64,000 nucleotides of DNA from Halichondria panicea (GCF_963675165.1 NC_087389.1:5752621-5816620), one strand, 5' to 3'; numbered from the stretch's first letter, positions 1-13,400 are shown. The notes: generated by a model from the sequence alone, not told the origin. Numbers and translations: made by a program.

Positions 1-339
1 CGTAGTATGCTGGTACGTTACAAAATAAACGATAAAAATACGCTCAAGATACGCTACGTATCGTTGCGTTTTTTTTCTAATCAACCGTTGTTAAATTTTT
101 CCTTCGGCCACACCCAATGCTGCTCTGCACGCAGCTAGCTAGCTAGAACTCTTGCAGCAGTTAGCTGTTAGATATAATTATAGCTAGCTAGCTAGCGTTT
201 TCTAACCTTGTAGAACAGAGATAGGACTCTATAGAGACTGCAGACATCCTTTTTGATGAGAAGGTTAAAGAACTTGTGAATGGTACGTTTTATGTCTTTG
301 TTGTAGATCTAGAGCTAGGCTTACAGCTAGACTTAGCCA

Positions 340-507
340 TAGCATAGCTAAGTAGCTAGACTAGCTACAATACTCGAGATGACTAGGATTGTCTCTTTGT
401 TCGTTTTCTAAAACTTTTCTGCAAAACGCATAGCATAAGCTAAGTAGCTAGACTAGCTACAATACTCGTCTTTGTTCGTTTCCTAAAACTTTTCTGCAAA
501 ACGCACT
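340..507. repeat. Tandem duplication of about 80-90 bp
   Basis: Two copies of a stretch containing AAGTAGCTAGACTAGCTACA and later CTTTGTTCGTT with AACTTTTCTGCAAAACGCA. The interval 1-800 contains no gene that I can support; 660-1040 is repeated near 42360-42720 and partly at 21200-21440. Confidence 0.65.
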
Positions 508-1089
508 TGCAACGTGCAATGGTAATTAGCAACGGTACAGTAAATTCAACGCTTTTGATGCGGTGTCAAAACGGAAACGCTTCGAATGTACAACGGACGT
601 ACTACGTAAACGGAACGGGTACTTTTTTTGACCGCTACTGTAGCTTATGTTTTACAAAACTTAAGTTATGGACAGTCTAAGTTAGCAAATAATTATTTCG
701 AAAAGTAGTGGCTATTTTTATTTCTAAATCTCCCCTAAAATGTAGAGGCCGGTGGTTAGTACCAACCACCACCACCGACCAGTGTGGGCACATCACTAGC
801 AACCTATAACTAGGTATACACACACGCATGAACAGCTAGTCGGACAATACGCACAATTAGCGTGTGCTACAACAATACACAAACAAACAAACTAACAACA
901 ACACATTGCTACCAATCAGCACACACTCATCAATACCATATAGCTATTTCAAAGGGATACAAAATTAATCTTTTAATCGTGAAAATGCATAATTCAAGTT
1001 ACGAGCACTCAAAGTTAGCTATCAAACAGAACCATGCAGTTTGGATAATCACCAAGGTTGGATAACAACTATTTGAACGACAATAACTT

Positions 1090-1115
1090 GCGTACCTAGG
1101 ACCTTGGTCTTGCCT

Positions 1116-1148
<33 letters not shown>

Positions 1149-1958
1149 GGGGGGGTTACTACGGTAGATGAATAGCAATGGTATTGTATATAGGAGGGGG
1201 GTTGTTAAAACACTTTAAATTCCACTACAACATGACCTTAGAAAGTACAAGTGGTACTGGGGCTCTTTAAACAGCCATAACTTTAGTTGCAATTTCAAAT
1301 TTTTGGGGATTTTCTGAAAGCTAGGAATCAAATGATATGTTTAAATTCAAAATTTGGTGAGGGAATAGAACGGAATAGTTAGATCGCAAAGATTTTTTAC
1401 CGACAAAATATTCTAGTAATACGGTAGGCCTGGATCTGAGCAGTAACACATCTTCATGTTTGTTAGGGTACTTCCGTTTCAGATGACCGGCTGCCACCAA
1501 CACTGACTGGACTGCACGCATGCCTACAGTGTACAATAGTGAGTAGGTCGAGTATACAGTACAGTGGGTTGTACCCACCATAGTCAGAATGGAGTTGGCT
1601 GGAGAGTTGCTCTCAACACAGTCTATGCATAGGTCATGACAATCTTGACGGCCAGATTACGAGCATCCACAAAACCATAAGAGTAGAGAGAGATCTCTCC
1701 AATCATGGCATAGTCTGGCACCATCATGGCCACTGTACGAAACAACACCTACAGAGAGAAATATTGAAATGCATAAAGGCTAAATAGAAAGTACCGATAG
1801 TTACCTTTAGATTGTCTGGTAGTTCAGAGCAGCCAGCATAACCTGGGTTCATGGTTCATGGTGATGCAGACAAAGCACGATGGACGCAGGTTCAGAGTAG
1901 TGCCCTCAAATACAAATGTCTTTAGATGAGTTTTCACTGCTCTCAAGATGGACAAAAT
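1090..1958 (-). pseudogene. Dynein heavy chain AAA1-AAA2 fragment, copy 1
   Basis: Exons 1805-1958 (FVFEGTTLNLRPSCFVCITM, then PGYAG and SELPDNLK out of frame), 1579-1748 ([20 protein letters not shown]), 1437-1523 ([15 protein letters not shown]) and a P-loop remnant near 1096-1117 match the axonemal dynein heavy chain motor. The first exon carries a 7-bp duplication (ATGAACC twice) that shifts the frame. The second has extra bases inside MTYRLC that create a stop, and the third ends in a deletion. Not functional. Confidence 0.8.
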
Positions 1959-2124
1959 CTATAGAGTAATTATAGGGATTGTTGAACGGCCATAATAATT
2001 ATAATTATATAGATAATAAAATTATGCATCTCAATGGACTACAAAATGCATCTCTTAATTGTGAAAATGCACAATCCTAACTCAAGTTATGAGCACAGTC
2101 AAAGTTAGTGGATCATGTGCCTAC

Positions 2125-2877
2125 CTTTACAGTCATGTGACCCGGCAGTATTCTCACAGTAGGTACCACTTGAGCACAACGACTCCACCTCACACTCGTC
2201 CACATCTGGGGAGAGGGTTATCATGTGACTGTACTGTGATGAGACGCACCTTCACAGACTCCCTTGTTGTTCCTAGTGTATCTCGTAGAGCAGTCCCCAC
2301 ACTTTGATGGTCCCGCTCCATTGCACACGCTACAACACTTGTCACACACTGTCATCACAACACAACACTCAGTAAATAGCAATTATATCCAAAATGCTCA
2401 ACTACAGCGTAGTACAGTACATGCACAGACTATAATTATGTAATACAATGTTTCTGGTACCAATTAACAATATCCAACAATATCCTTCAGCTCATGAGGA
2501 CAGTGAACGTTGCATCAACTAAACAGGAAAGCTGGAGCCTACAAAATACACAATTTACATAATTATTTATCCTACTCAGTATTGCACATGTCACTAGAGA
2601 ATTAGCTGCTTCCTCTGAATGTGAGGTGACTTGTGTTGAGTTATTACTCACCCTGACAGCGATGCTTCCCCGGGGTGTTGAGACAGTAGGTACCATCAGA
2701 ACAGATGGAGTCATCTTCTCTCACTCATCAATATCTGGTGGGCCAGGGTGAGTCACACTGTGTACTAGTACAAGCCAGTCTCCTCACCTGTACAAGATCC
2801 CTCCACCTCCTCATATCCCAGGGCACACTCCTTACAGCTGTCAGCCCCCAGACCTGTCAGGCATGCCCTATCACACA
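2125..2877 (-). pseudogene. CRELD-type EGF/furin-like exons, copy 1
   Basis: Four exons: 2788-2877 (ADSCKECALGYEEVEGSC), 2652-2734 (calcium-binding EGF, DSICSDGTYCLNTPGKHRC), 2250-2348 (VCDKCCSVCNGAGPSKCG) and 2125-2205 (DVDECEVESLCSSGTYCE). They alternate furin-like and EGF-CA modules as in CRELD. 2652-2734 is 83 nt: one base is missing, giving a stop right after DIDE. The (TG)n tract at 2897-2925 lies just upstream of the first acceptor. Confidence 0.7.
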
Positions 2878-3431
2878 CTGCATGGATGCATGTGTGGGTG
2901 TGTGTGTGTGTGTGTGTGTGTGGGGTGTGGGGGTGGGGAGATGGTGAAAGTACATGTCACTGTGGGTCACATGTAAATTATGACATTATTATGTTGAAGA
3001 GCTTATGGTTGAGTCATGTGACCACCGCCTTAGGGTACCGCCCACACCACAAGATCTGGTGTGTGTGAGTGAGAGTTTGAATAAAGTATGCATCGCCACC
3101 ATGGCACAGAAAGTTAAGGGTTAGCTAATGTAATGGGCTCTCCCTGCAAGTGCAGAAAATTACCGTTTGATTAGTTAATGCTTAACTACATTTTCTGGTG
3201 AGCATATACAGTCAGTGGAGATAGTTCGACCATAGGGAGAATACACGGATAACTGCAAACATGTTATTAGTGGAAATTCTAAGACTTTAACTATGGAAAG
3301 TGAACTGTTTATTGAAGTGTCTCTGCTAATTTCATGTGCTTCTATTGAGTTGGGACTTCCCCTGATTATAATGCCTGATTATAAGAGGTGTCTTTATTTC
3401 AAGGGTGGTCAGTGTAGCCACACCCCCTCAC

Positions 3432-3660
3432 CTGTAATGACGTGCTGTATCTTCCTCTTCCTCTCTAGGATGCTCCTCTCCTGGTCCTCCACTGACTTGT
3501 GATAGAGCTACTCTCCACACAGCCTCATCTGACAACACACCTGAAACAAGGGACAACAATTTGTTATAATTATGTTGGAGAACAATAAATACTGTAATAG
3601 TGCTGCTCACAAGCATCACTTACAGGAAGATAGGCTCCTTTAAGCCTACACTCAGTATCC
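3432..3660 (-). pseudogene. Coiled-coil exon pair, copy next to gene A
   Basis: Same exons as at 29472-29759. The LYHKSVEDQERS exon is retained, but the upstream exon is truncated and shortened compared with the 29.7-kb copy. Copies near 38.3, 44.5 and 62.0 kb show similar decay. Confidence 0.5.
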
Positions 3661-3730
3661 TAGCTGTCTCTTGCTTTGTGTTGAACACTTTTGATCTACA
3701 TGCATGTACGTACATGGCTGATCAGCAAAA

Positions 3731-3830
3731 GTAGGCGGAGTGGGAGGGGGCGGGGCTGGTGTTTTATTCATTTCCCTTTAGCCTAAAAAGGAAATGAATA
3801 AAACACCAGCCCCGCCCCCTCCCACTACTT
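3731..3830. repeat. Perfect-arm hairpin element
   Basis: Arms of more than 40 bp (GGCGGGGCTGGTGTTTTATT and its complement) around a loop of about 10 bp. Related hairpins follow the coiled-coil exon pair at about 29791-29860, 38560-38640 and 44690-44785; one arm remains at 62243-62285. Possibly a MITE carried along with that module. Confidence 0.75.
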
Positions 3831-4130
3831 TAGCTCAAAAGTGATCATAGCTATATATATAGCTGCAAGAACTTCTGACAATTAACACCAATAATTCTAC
3901 TATTGATGATGAACACAAGTGTACGATAAAATTTAACATTGATGCAGCAAGATACAGTAGCTAAAACCATTCATTTGTATCAAATATTTATTGTTCAATG
4001 CAAACTAACTAACAAAAACATATTATCAAAAATGTAGTTAAATAGATCTTCTCCTGTTGCACACCACATGTTTCCTGCATGTGAAATAATTGCATGATTC
4101 ATTTGGTATAATTATAGGACATTGGTTCAC

Positions 4131-4477
4131 TTACGTAGCTGCTGTCTGACACATTTTAAAGGCCAGTGTTTCCTTTCCCATTCTCAACAGCATCTTCACC
4201 AGAGCTCTGTAAGTAGCTGCTCCTGGATTATGCTGTCTCCATAGTCTCAAGGCCTTGTCTATCGCTGTCCTTGTGTCATAATTGGAGGCAGTAATTTTAA
4301 CATCTCTTCGCTCGCTAGGATCTAGTCCCAGTTGTACAGCGTAGGTATCCACATTGTCAAAGTGAGCTGCCAGAACGATCATGTCTGTCTCTTCAATTTC
4401 AGTGTCAAGTTGAGAGTCGGTCACTTTTGTACGTTCCTTCAATTCCTCAATGGTCACAGTCCTCGGTCCATCAGCTC
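4131..4477 (-). CDS. Gene A terminal Death-type domain exon
   Basis: Encodes about 114 residues with TIEELKER, QLDTEIEETD, YAVQLGLDPSE, ALRLWRQHNPGAATYRALV and a final FKMCQTAAT, then TAA. The helix spacing fits the Death-fold domains common in invertebrate signalling proteins. The stop codon sits inside a perfect donor (AC|GTAAGT), so splicing there would remove the stop and extend the protein. The paralogous exon of gene D (62646-62992) keeps the same stop-in-donor arrangement. Confidence 0.75.
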
Positions 4478-7400
4478 CTGGGAGAAGGAAAGGATGTAGT
4501 TAAATGGGCGGAATGTCCGATATAATTATTGTGTTATACATAATTGTAGACATGAAATTCCTATAGTTCTAAAAGTAAACTGTACAGAACACTATATATA
4601 CAATGTATGCACATACCTGAGGGAATGGTGTGTGGATATGAAGTGAGGACATCTTGTGAGGTATCTCCTTTAGTGACATCAGATGGTACAGCATCAGTCA
4701 GTACAGTAGAGGCTGTGTGCATTCATTAATAACATAACTGTCATTGTGAAAATACACTACACATCTTACGTGCAAGTATATAGATTGCCGACAAGGATAG
4801 CAACACTCACCTGTTGTATGTTGGTCTGTTCTGTGTGTAGACTGCAGGGCTGTAGTACAAGTAGCCTCGTCACTAGCTGTGGGGTGGTGCTCTACTGGTG
4901 ATGCTTGAGAGAAGCTCTGTTCATTGATAAGAGTGTCTGGATCAGTGACATCACTAGGAGTGTCCACTGTATCTACAACCTCATCTATTGGGTGGTGCTC
5001 TACTGATTCGTTAGTGGAATGCCATGAATCACTGCTGTCATCATCATCATCATCATCGGGATATCTCATCTACAATAAGATCACGATAAGTGTTAAAGAA
5101 TGATATGACACAACACTCACTTGAGTACGTTCCTTCAATTCCTCAATGGTCACAGTCCTCGGTCCACCAGCTCCTGGGAGAAGGAAAGGGGTGTGGTTAA
5201 TGGGGCGGAATCTCCGACAGTGAACAAACATTGAATTACCTAACTCTCTAAAAGTACACCCAGATATAGAACACTACAAATCCAATTTGAATTAACAGAA
5301 GCATACTTTACATCATTATAATAATTATTGTATACTGTATAGTGCAAAATTTTCAAGGGGCTTAATTTTCACTGATTTCGTGGGTTAGCAATCCTACACA
5401 AAAATAAACTCCATGAAAATTGTTAGAATTATCTGCTATAACGTGCAAAGATTAAAGGCGTGGTAAGCAGTCATTTCCACGAACATTGTGCAACGAAATG
5501 CTTTAAGAGCTATATAGGCTATTCCACGATATATAAGTGCCTCAAAAATTTCACACTATATATACGGTACGTAATTCACACATACCTGAGGGAATGGTGT
5601 GTGGATATGAAGTGAGGACATCTTGTGAGGTATCTCCTTCAGTGACATCAGCAGCTGTGTCTAATATTGAGATACAGTATTCAGCTGTATCTACACTACA
5701 ACTACGTATATATTAATGACAACATGCATAACAGCGTAAAACCATCACGTTGTAGTCAATAATGTTCCACATAATATTATTAGAGCTTACATTATAATGA
5801 TTGTACGTACGCTGTATGTACTTACTAGAGTATTGCTGCTGATCACTCTTTCTCTCAGTACAAGTACCTCCCGTAGCAGACGATGGTTTTCCTAATTATG
5901 AGTAAAAATATCAATAAGTATAAGTATACTGAATTTTGAAGTGTTAATTGATAGAAGAAAAGCCCAATGCATGTGTCTCACTGTCAAGCACATACTGATA
6001 CGTGGTGAAGTTAAAAAAATGCACAAACACTGAAAATATATAGTTACCTGTGATGCTATCAGCCAAATTGATGAGATCCACAGTGGGCCTTCTGAGAGCG
6101 TCTGATAGGAGACTCCATGTTACATGTTGTGTACTCAGGAGCTTGGCCAACATTTCACGCAAGCACAACACATTATCTTCACGACACTTGATATTGATGT
6201 TGGTGAGATCAGGATGAGTTAGACCTAGAGCCAATCCCAGATTGAACCAGTGAGGGCTGGCACTTTTATGTAGTTTCTCGTAAACATGTTGTAGATCGTT
6301 GATTATCAAAGCCTGTATGTACAAAAGCAACAATCAACAGGGTTTCATTTGGTGAGGGTACCCCCTCGGAAATACCTTCTAGAGGAAACTCAATGGGAAT
6401 ACAATTGAGGGGTTCTGTTGAACAATATTCTTAACAGGGCAGTCCTAGGGTCACGAACCCTCTAGATATATACATGTCATCAACACCCTAATATCATGCA
6501 CGTGCACCATTTGCTCCCCTTGCCAAAATGTCAGGAGGATAAGTAGATACAAGATTTAGAGTACTGCCTACCTTGTGCACGTTCAGCAGATGAGGAAATT
6601 TCTCCGCGATTAGAATGATGTCACTCTCAAGGATTTCTTGATCTAGTTGTTGGTCCCTCACTCCAGTCTTCTTACACACATCTTCCATTACTGTAACAGA
6701 GGACAATTTACCGGAAGTGAAGAAAGAAAAATATAACAAAGAAACAAGTAAAAATAATTATTGGGCCAAAAGTAAAAGTATTCTTTATAAGCGACATAAA
6801 AAACTTAATTACAGCAACCATTGGAGATATTTTAGGACACAATAAACTGTTAAGTCTGAGTTGGTGCTACAATTACATCAACTACACAGTATCAACTACA
6901 CAGGCACTGAATTATACACGAGGATTAACATGATCAGGCACAGGACAAATTAATGATCATAACCTGTCGACCAAACGACACTTTCTTACTGGTATATTGA
7001 TGTGGATCGCTCGTTGTATTGACCACATGTTCCATTGCAGGAGACAATTTGTCTGAGGAGGGAATATTTATAATACAAAAGTGATTACAAAACAAAGCTT
7101 ACCAGAAGTAATGCACTGATCATGATCATGTACTTCCGTCTTCAAGCACACATCTTCCATTACAGAATTACCTGAGGAAAAGCAGACACAGCTCATGTAG
7201 TACGTCTGTCAATTAACATGCTCACTCAAACAAGGCTGTTGATCACTCATTCCAGATCCAGTGCTACTAACAACATTGGCCAGAGTCCCACATTGATTGA
7301 CTGAAAACAACAAGAATTACTATAAATTGACATCATGCGCATTGAACCCTGAACCGTCATACATATACAGGTATATTATACACGTACGGTGTATGTGCTT

Positions 7401-10400
7401 ACTAGAGTATTGCTGCTGATCACTCTTTCTCTCAGTCTTCCTACCAGTACCTCCCGTAGCAGACGATGGTTTTCCTAATAGAAGAATTTGAGGAGAAACT
7501 ATATAATTGGTAAAATAATACTTATCCACCGGAAACTTCCTTACTGGTATATTGATCACTCATTCTACACACAGGTTCCATTACAGGGGACGATGGACCT
7601 GAGGGGGATAATACAATGATACGAAAATACTTTGTTATACTAATGTAGTACACAAATATAAAAGCTGCAAATATTTACGTATAGTGCTACATAACTACCG
7701 GAGTATTGCAGCTGATGTCTCTTTCTTTCAGTGTTCACCTCTGAGGAGGCTTCACCTATAACAAAGGAAACATGATAGTTAGGTAATTAACATATTCAGT
7801 ATTAAGTAACCTAATAAGTGATAGTAAAGCAATGTATGTCATGTACTTACCAGATTGTTGCTGCTGATCACTCAATGTCATCTTTGTAGACATGTCTCCC
7901 GTAACAGAGGATAACGCACCTAATTGAGGGGGAGAGATAATAAACTACATGCATAATTAGAGACAATACATGAAACTATAAATACACTGTAATGCATGTA
8001 CTGCTATCACAATGCCCTACACAGAATGTATACCATAGTTGCTATTCATCTACCCCCTCCCCGGAAGTTACAAGGAAAGGAAATATAAAGTAATAACTCA
8101 CCTTCCGCAGGAATAATTGCCGTACCTAACCAAACAGTATGACTCGTCTTGAGATCCCCATCTAGATCAAAATCTTCAGAACAGCACCACAGTTTTGTCG
8201 ATAAGTGGATATCAGCAAAATGGCGTTTGCCTTGTTGTGTTGCTCCTTCGTGAGGGCAGAAGATGCTAATGACTGGCTTGTCGTTGTTGTAGTGAAGTGC
8301 ATCAGAAGCAGCATCTACACCTTCAAGGACACTGGCTCTAACTAGAGGACACACGGTCAGAAGCACATGTGGTCGGGCTTTGACATGGACCTCCATATAA
8401 GAGAAGGAATCAATCAGTGTAACGCTACCAGGAGAATCGGGTAACCGAAACTTGACACAGTTCCTAGCTAAAAGAACCGGCTTTCCAGAAGGAAGACACA
8501 CTATCCACCCACACTTCTTCATGAGGAACACCACTAGACAACAGAAGACCCCACATCGAATACAGCCACTGACAAATCGGATGAGAAGAGGATCAGCTGA
8601 GGAAGTGAATACACGATGGTCCTCTAGCTCAGAGGGTGGAACAGATCTGAGGAGACTGGGCATGAGAAACTCCACTTGAGAGAAAGAGCAATCAACTCGA
8701 CCAAGTAGTGGGATGGTGAGAGGGGCTATTATCAGAAGCTCCATCATGATTGCTATCATATCAGCAGGTGTGAAAAGGCCGTCTTCGTAATGCTTCTGGA
8801 ACTCTTCCGATTCGAGCATATCAATAGTAAAAATACCTTGATCTCTGAACTTGAGCCATTTTGCAGCCTTGGCAGAAGGACGTTTTCTTTGATCCCTCAG
8901 GGAGACAGCATGTTGTGTTAACTCACTAACTTTGTCTAGTGGGACTTGAGGATCCACAAACACAGTGTGGGGCAGGATGTGTGGGTAGTAGTGGACAATG
9001 CACATGTCATTGAAGTAGTCGAGAGCAGCATCCAACGCAGATGGATGGAATCCAAGCTGTTGAGCCAAAGCGATACACTCACTCTTACTAAGGATACCTC
9101 TTTTCATGATCTTGCAAAGCTTTTGTAGAGCTAACTCGAGGATGAACCACCACAGGGGAACTTTGAGGTCGAATGTAGGCGAATTTTCCACAGCTTTCCG
9201 AATTTCTTTGGCAACCTCTTGTGCATTTTCATCACGACTGCAAGCATTGACGGTGAATATCACCTGTTTCAATGGCAGATTGCTGTAGATGACTTCTTCT
9301 TTCAGTTCAGGAGGCAAAGCATCAAGCAGGGCTTGGTTTTTCTTGTCGATAACTTTTTGATCTTTGATTTTATCGGAGAAAGTGCCCACAAAGATGGGGC
9401 GTGGCGTTTTCCCATCCCTCTTGCAGGAGAGAAAGGATCGCAGTAAACTCATATTGGTTTCCAGATAGGAAAGGTGAGATGGAGATGAGGGACCGACTGG
9501 CTTTCCATCCTTGTACAAGTCGTCGTGGGGATAATCTGCAAAATCATCAGTGAGCCTGGAAACAAACAGCCCTGCTGAAGCATGTCGAATGAAGAGAGGG
9601 GCCACATCGTGAAACTGAGGCTGTCCTCCATTGTCGGTCACACGCATCGTTTTCGTACCAAACAGTTCTTTGCCTTCAGTTGAGGAGATTGAGGCTTCTT
9701 GTTGTGACGGTGTTGACACCATAGCTTCAACGACTAACGCGACAACATCTTCGATTGCTTGCTGCACAGGAGAAACACTCTCTTGAGAAGGTGGGATTGA
9801 AGTAGCTTCGGTTGCTGCACTGGTACTGGCTTCAGTGGACAATTCCTTGAGCCTGGTCTGAAGGTCACTAGGTAGCTTGTCACGAGAGCTCTGGGGTAGA
9901 TGCTGAATGGCCTTTGCCAACATGTTGACCAAATCCTCTTCACTTACTTCCTCCCATTTGTTGTCAGAACCCTGGAAACGACCCTGAAAAAGGAGATTGG
10001 TGACTGGTCGAACGTGGGCTATTCTATCTCGACAAGGAGTACTGTTTCGTACTTCTGAAGGTGGATTGCCAAGCAAGAGATTCTTTGTGGCTGATTTACC
10101 GCTACCAGCTGCACCCATGAGTAGGAGGTTGATGTTGCGAAGAATAACGTATCCATCCTTCATGGCCTCATCAAAGAGATGCTGCGCAGACTCTGTGATT
10201 AAAATTGCACAACTAGCTATAATTATATTGAATATTTACGCCAGACAAAAAATTTGATTACTTTTTTAGAACCGATGCAGGTAGGAAAAATATGCGCTCA
10301 TGCATGGGGTCAATAGCAGATGCTTATATTCGAGAATGCGCCTATAATGCAGTCATATTCTAGCCCCACCCAGTAACCGGATGTCTCTGTGACGAGTGAT

Positions 10401-13400
10401 GTTTCGAGGCAAGCTAACTCGATCTATATCATAATTATGTTACAGTTCATTTTACAGTTCATTTTAAATTCATAATTATTATAATTTATTATAAAAATAT
10501 TCATAAATATTGAGCAAGAACTTGGAACAAAAAGACGTCTCACATTCTCTCAGCATGATCAGACAAGATAACGGCATGCCCAGAGAGTCCTTCCAGATGG
10601 ATATCATCAGCTATAATTATAGCTACCATGCACTGTACAAGCTAGCTCATAGGAATCAATTCAAAATGTTCACCAAATAATATATTATCTTTCGCATGCC
10701 ATGTAAACGTAGCGGGTAATTTTTTTGGGGTAAAAATTCGTTCCACTCGAACACGGTGATGTTCGTGAGTCAAAATGTTCATTGCCTGCACTGCATTGCA
10801 TGCGTTCCAGTAAACCACGCCTAGGTCAGCTTGCCCACAAAAATAATTTACCCCACAAAAATTATCCGCTATATGGTAGTCTGTCAATTGGCTTGGCATA
10901 ATCAACCCTACAGGTTAGGTAGTCCATTGGTTTGGATATAGCCTAAACAAAACAAGTTATTAGTTTTTCAGATTTTGATGTTAAAGTCTCCCACACGCCT
11001 CAGGGTTAATTGTATTGACATTCTGCGCAACCAAGACAGTGTGAAAACACAATACAATAACAGTACTTGTGATCACACATACATGTTGTATTGTAAACAA
11101 AATTACATTAAATCATACGTAACTTGGTGCATGTACAATAGAGTACATTGAGTGTGGAAGGCAACTAGGTAGCTCTAGTTATACAATAGAAAAGCATTTA
11201 ATGGAAGGACCGGCATCGATCTGCTACAAACAATGGATACAGCAGCTGTACGTACATAAAACTTTAAAGCTTGCTAAGTGAGTGACCCACCAATGACAGG
11301 GAATGTGGCTGATCATTACAGGAATGTGCTATGAATGAATTAACATGATGATGTCACTAAGTACACAGTACAACGTTACCAACCCAATCACTCAATCACA
11401 GTGACTGTACATGTATGTGTGCATATATTGATGCAATGTCCGATAAACAGTATCCATAATTAATTATAACACATGTACCACAGTGTGTGGAATATAGTCA
11501 AAGGAACAATGCTCTAGCTTGATCAAACCAGGACCACATGGAAGGGAGTAAGCAACTAATACACACCATATAAATACATGTCAGGTATGTCAAACACACT
11601 TGTAGTAATGTAATTTGTGTGTGTTGACCAAGGCTAGGCGGGCTAATCATAGATTAAGTCTACGCATGTGCTTGTGCAATTAATCCATGATTTGAGTGGT
11701 TGCATACAAACCTTATTAAGGTAATGAAAGAGGTGAAGCTAACAGTTTAATAAGAGCGGGATTACCAACATTGAAACATTGAGACAGCGAACAACAGCTG
11801 TACGTACACACTACATGTATACAGTAGAGGACAAATTAAAGTTTATGATGCGTTTGTTAACCCGAGGCACTCCACGGGCTATAGTAGTCAATCTGTGTGT
11901 CTGTGGATATGAGTCTATACTCACCCGGATGTGATAGCACTGTATTGGTACCATGGATAGCCTCAACACAACAAGGTTTTATAATATTAAAGGTTAAAGC
12001 TTTGTTGTCGAGCAAAAGCTAAAAAGCATAAACTGCACTGCAAGTTGGCCTAGATATACACGTGACTTTGACTCGAGGCTGTAAACGTATAGACCTCAAA
12101 CTAACACCGAGGGTATGCACTTCAGTTTGATTCTGTTGCACAAACAAAATAATTGTTTTTGTGCATGTGCGCTCAAGCTTGCAATATATAGGTACTGAGA
12201 GCAAAAACGTTTTAACTTTCCTCGTAAATAATTGGAAAATGCAGAGCGGGATTACAAACATTGTACAATGGATTTTGTACGTACAGTCTACTAATAACTA
12301 TAGTCACGGTAGAGGACAAATTAACGTTTCTGTTCTGTTTGCATATAATTATAGTCTCTGCATTTGTGCTGATTCTGTTGCACAAGCCAGTGGGAAATGC
12401 AGTAGCTAGGAAGGTACTGAGAGCGAGTGGAAAACATGTGAACGCCCAAGCACAGGAAGCCACACCCACTTTCCTGCGCATGACAGGTGTGGTCACTAAA
12501 CGTACAAAAGCTCAATCTGAATACCTAGTGCTGCTCACTGCTTATGAATAGCTCCACTTTAGCTTATACTATAAGGCCTAGAGGAGTGCTCATCTCATAG
12601 CTGGATAAGCAAAATAATTGTTTTTGTGCATGTGCAATCAAGCTTGCAATATCAAACCACTAATCATATTCATAGTAATTAAGGCTGATAATGTAAACAC
12701 AGTAATCACTAAACTATGCACAGGTGGTACAGTCAAATTCCTCAGTCACCAAATATTCCAGTTATATGGTACTATATGCGAACGAAACAGAAACTTTAAT
12801 TTGGCAAGTTGCTACAGGTACGAGTGATTGCAACTATGAGCATCAACACTCACTGTACTATAAAGTTCCTTGCTCCCCTCACCTTCCTTTCTCTGCCTCT
12901 CTGGTCTTCCTCGTATCTCAGCAATCCTATTCTCCTGGTCATGTATCCACCTCTCACGCTCTTGTATATCTGAGACACACTTCTTGATCTTCCCCTCCAC
13001 CTCCTCCAGCTCTCCCTGCAGTTGTCTCTGGTCCTGGTAAGTGATGTCATCAGACAGTCTCTGTTGGAGGGCAGCTCTTCTCTGGGGGGAGTAAAGAATA
13101 TATATACGACTGAATGAACATTCCACCAAATAGAACATGCAGCTGATACAAATCACTACTGCACGTTATAAGGTTAACAAATTGCGTACAATCCACATAA
13201 CAAAATATAAAGGTCAGCAACCACCAACCTATTCAATCAGTAAAAGTGGACTTATAAAACATACACAAAGGTAGACAAAAAGCAACCATTCATCATACAA
13301 TGGACAGTACATGTACACACATTGTCGTTCTGCTAGACTACGTGTACCACTCTAACCACGAGAGTAGTAAGTGCAACTGTCAACACTCACCGTCTCATAA

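Noticed and set aside
11925-11939. 15-nt AG/GT-bounded segment in the long intron of gene A
   Set aside because: It would keep the frame, but there is no A/B difference as in the other microexons and nothing else singles it out. Left as a possibility only.
12019-12551. Several overlapping open frames on both strands, repeated at 54.3-54.9 kb
   Set aside because: They lie in an intron duplicated between genes A and B; repetition reflects DNA identity, not coding constraint.
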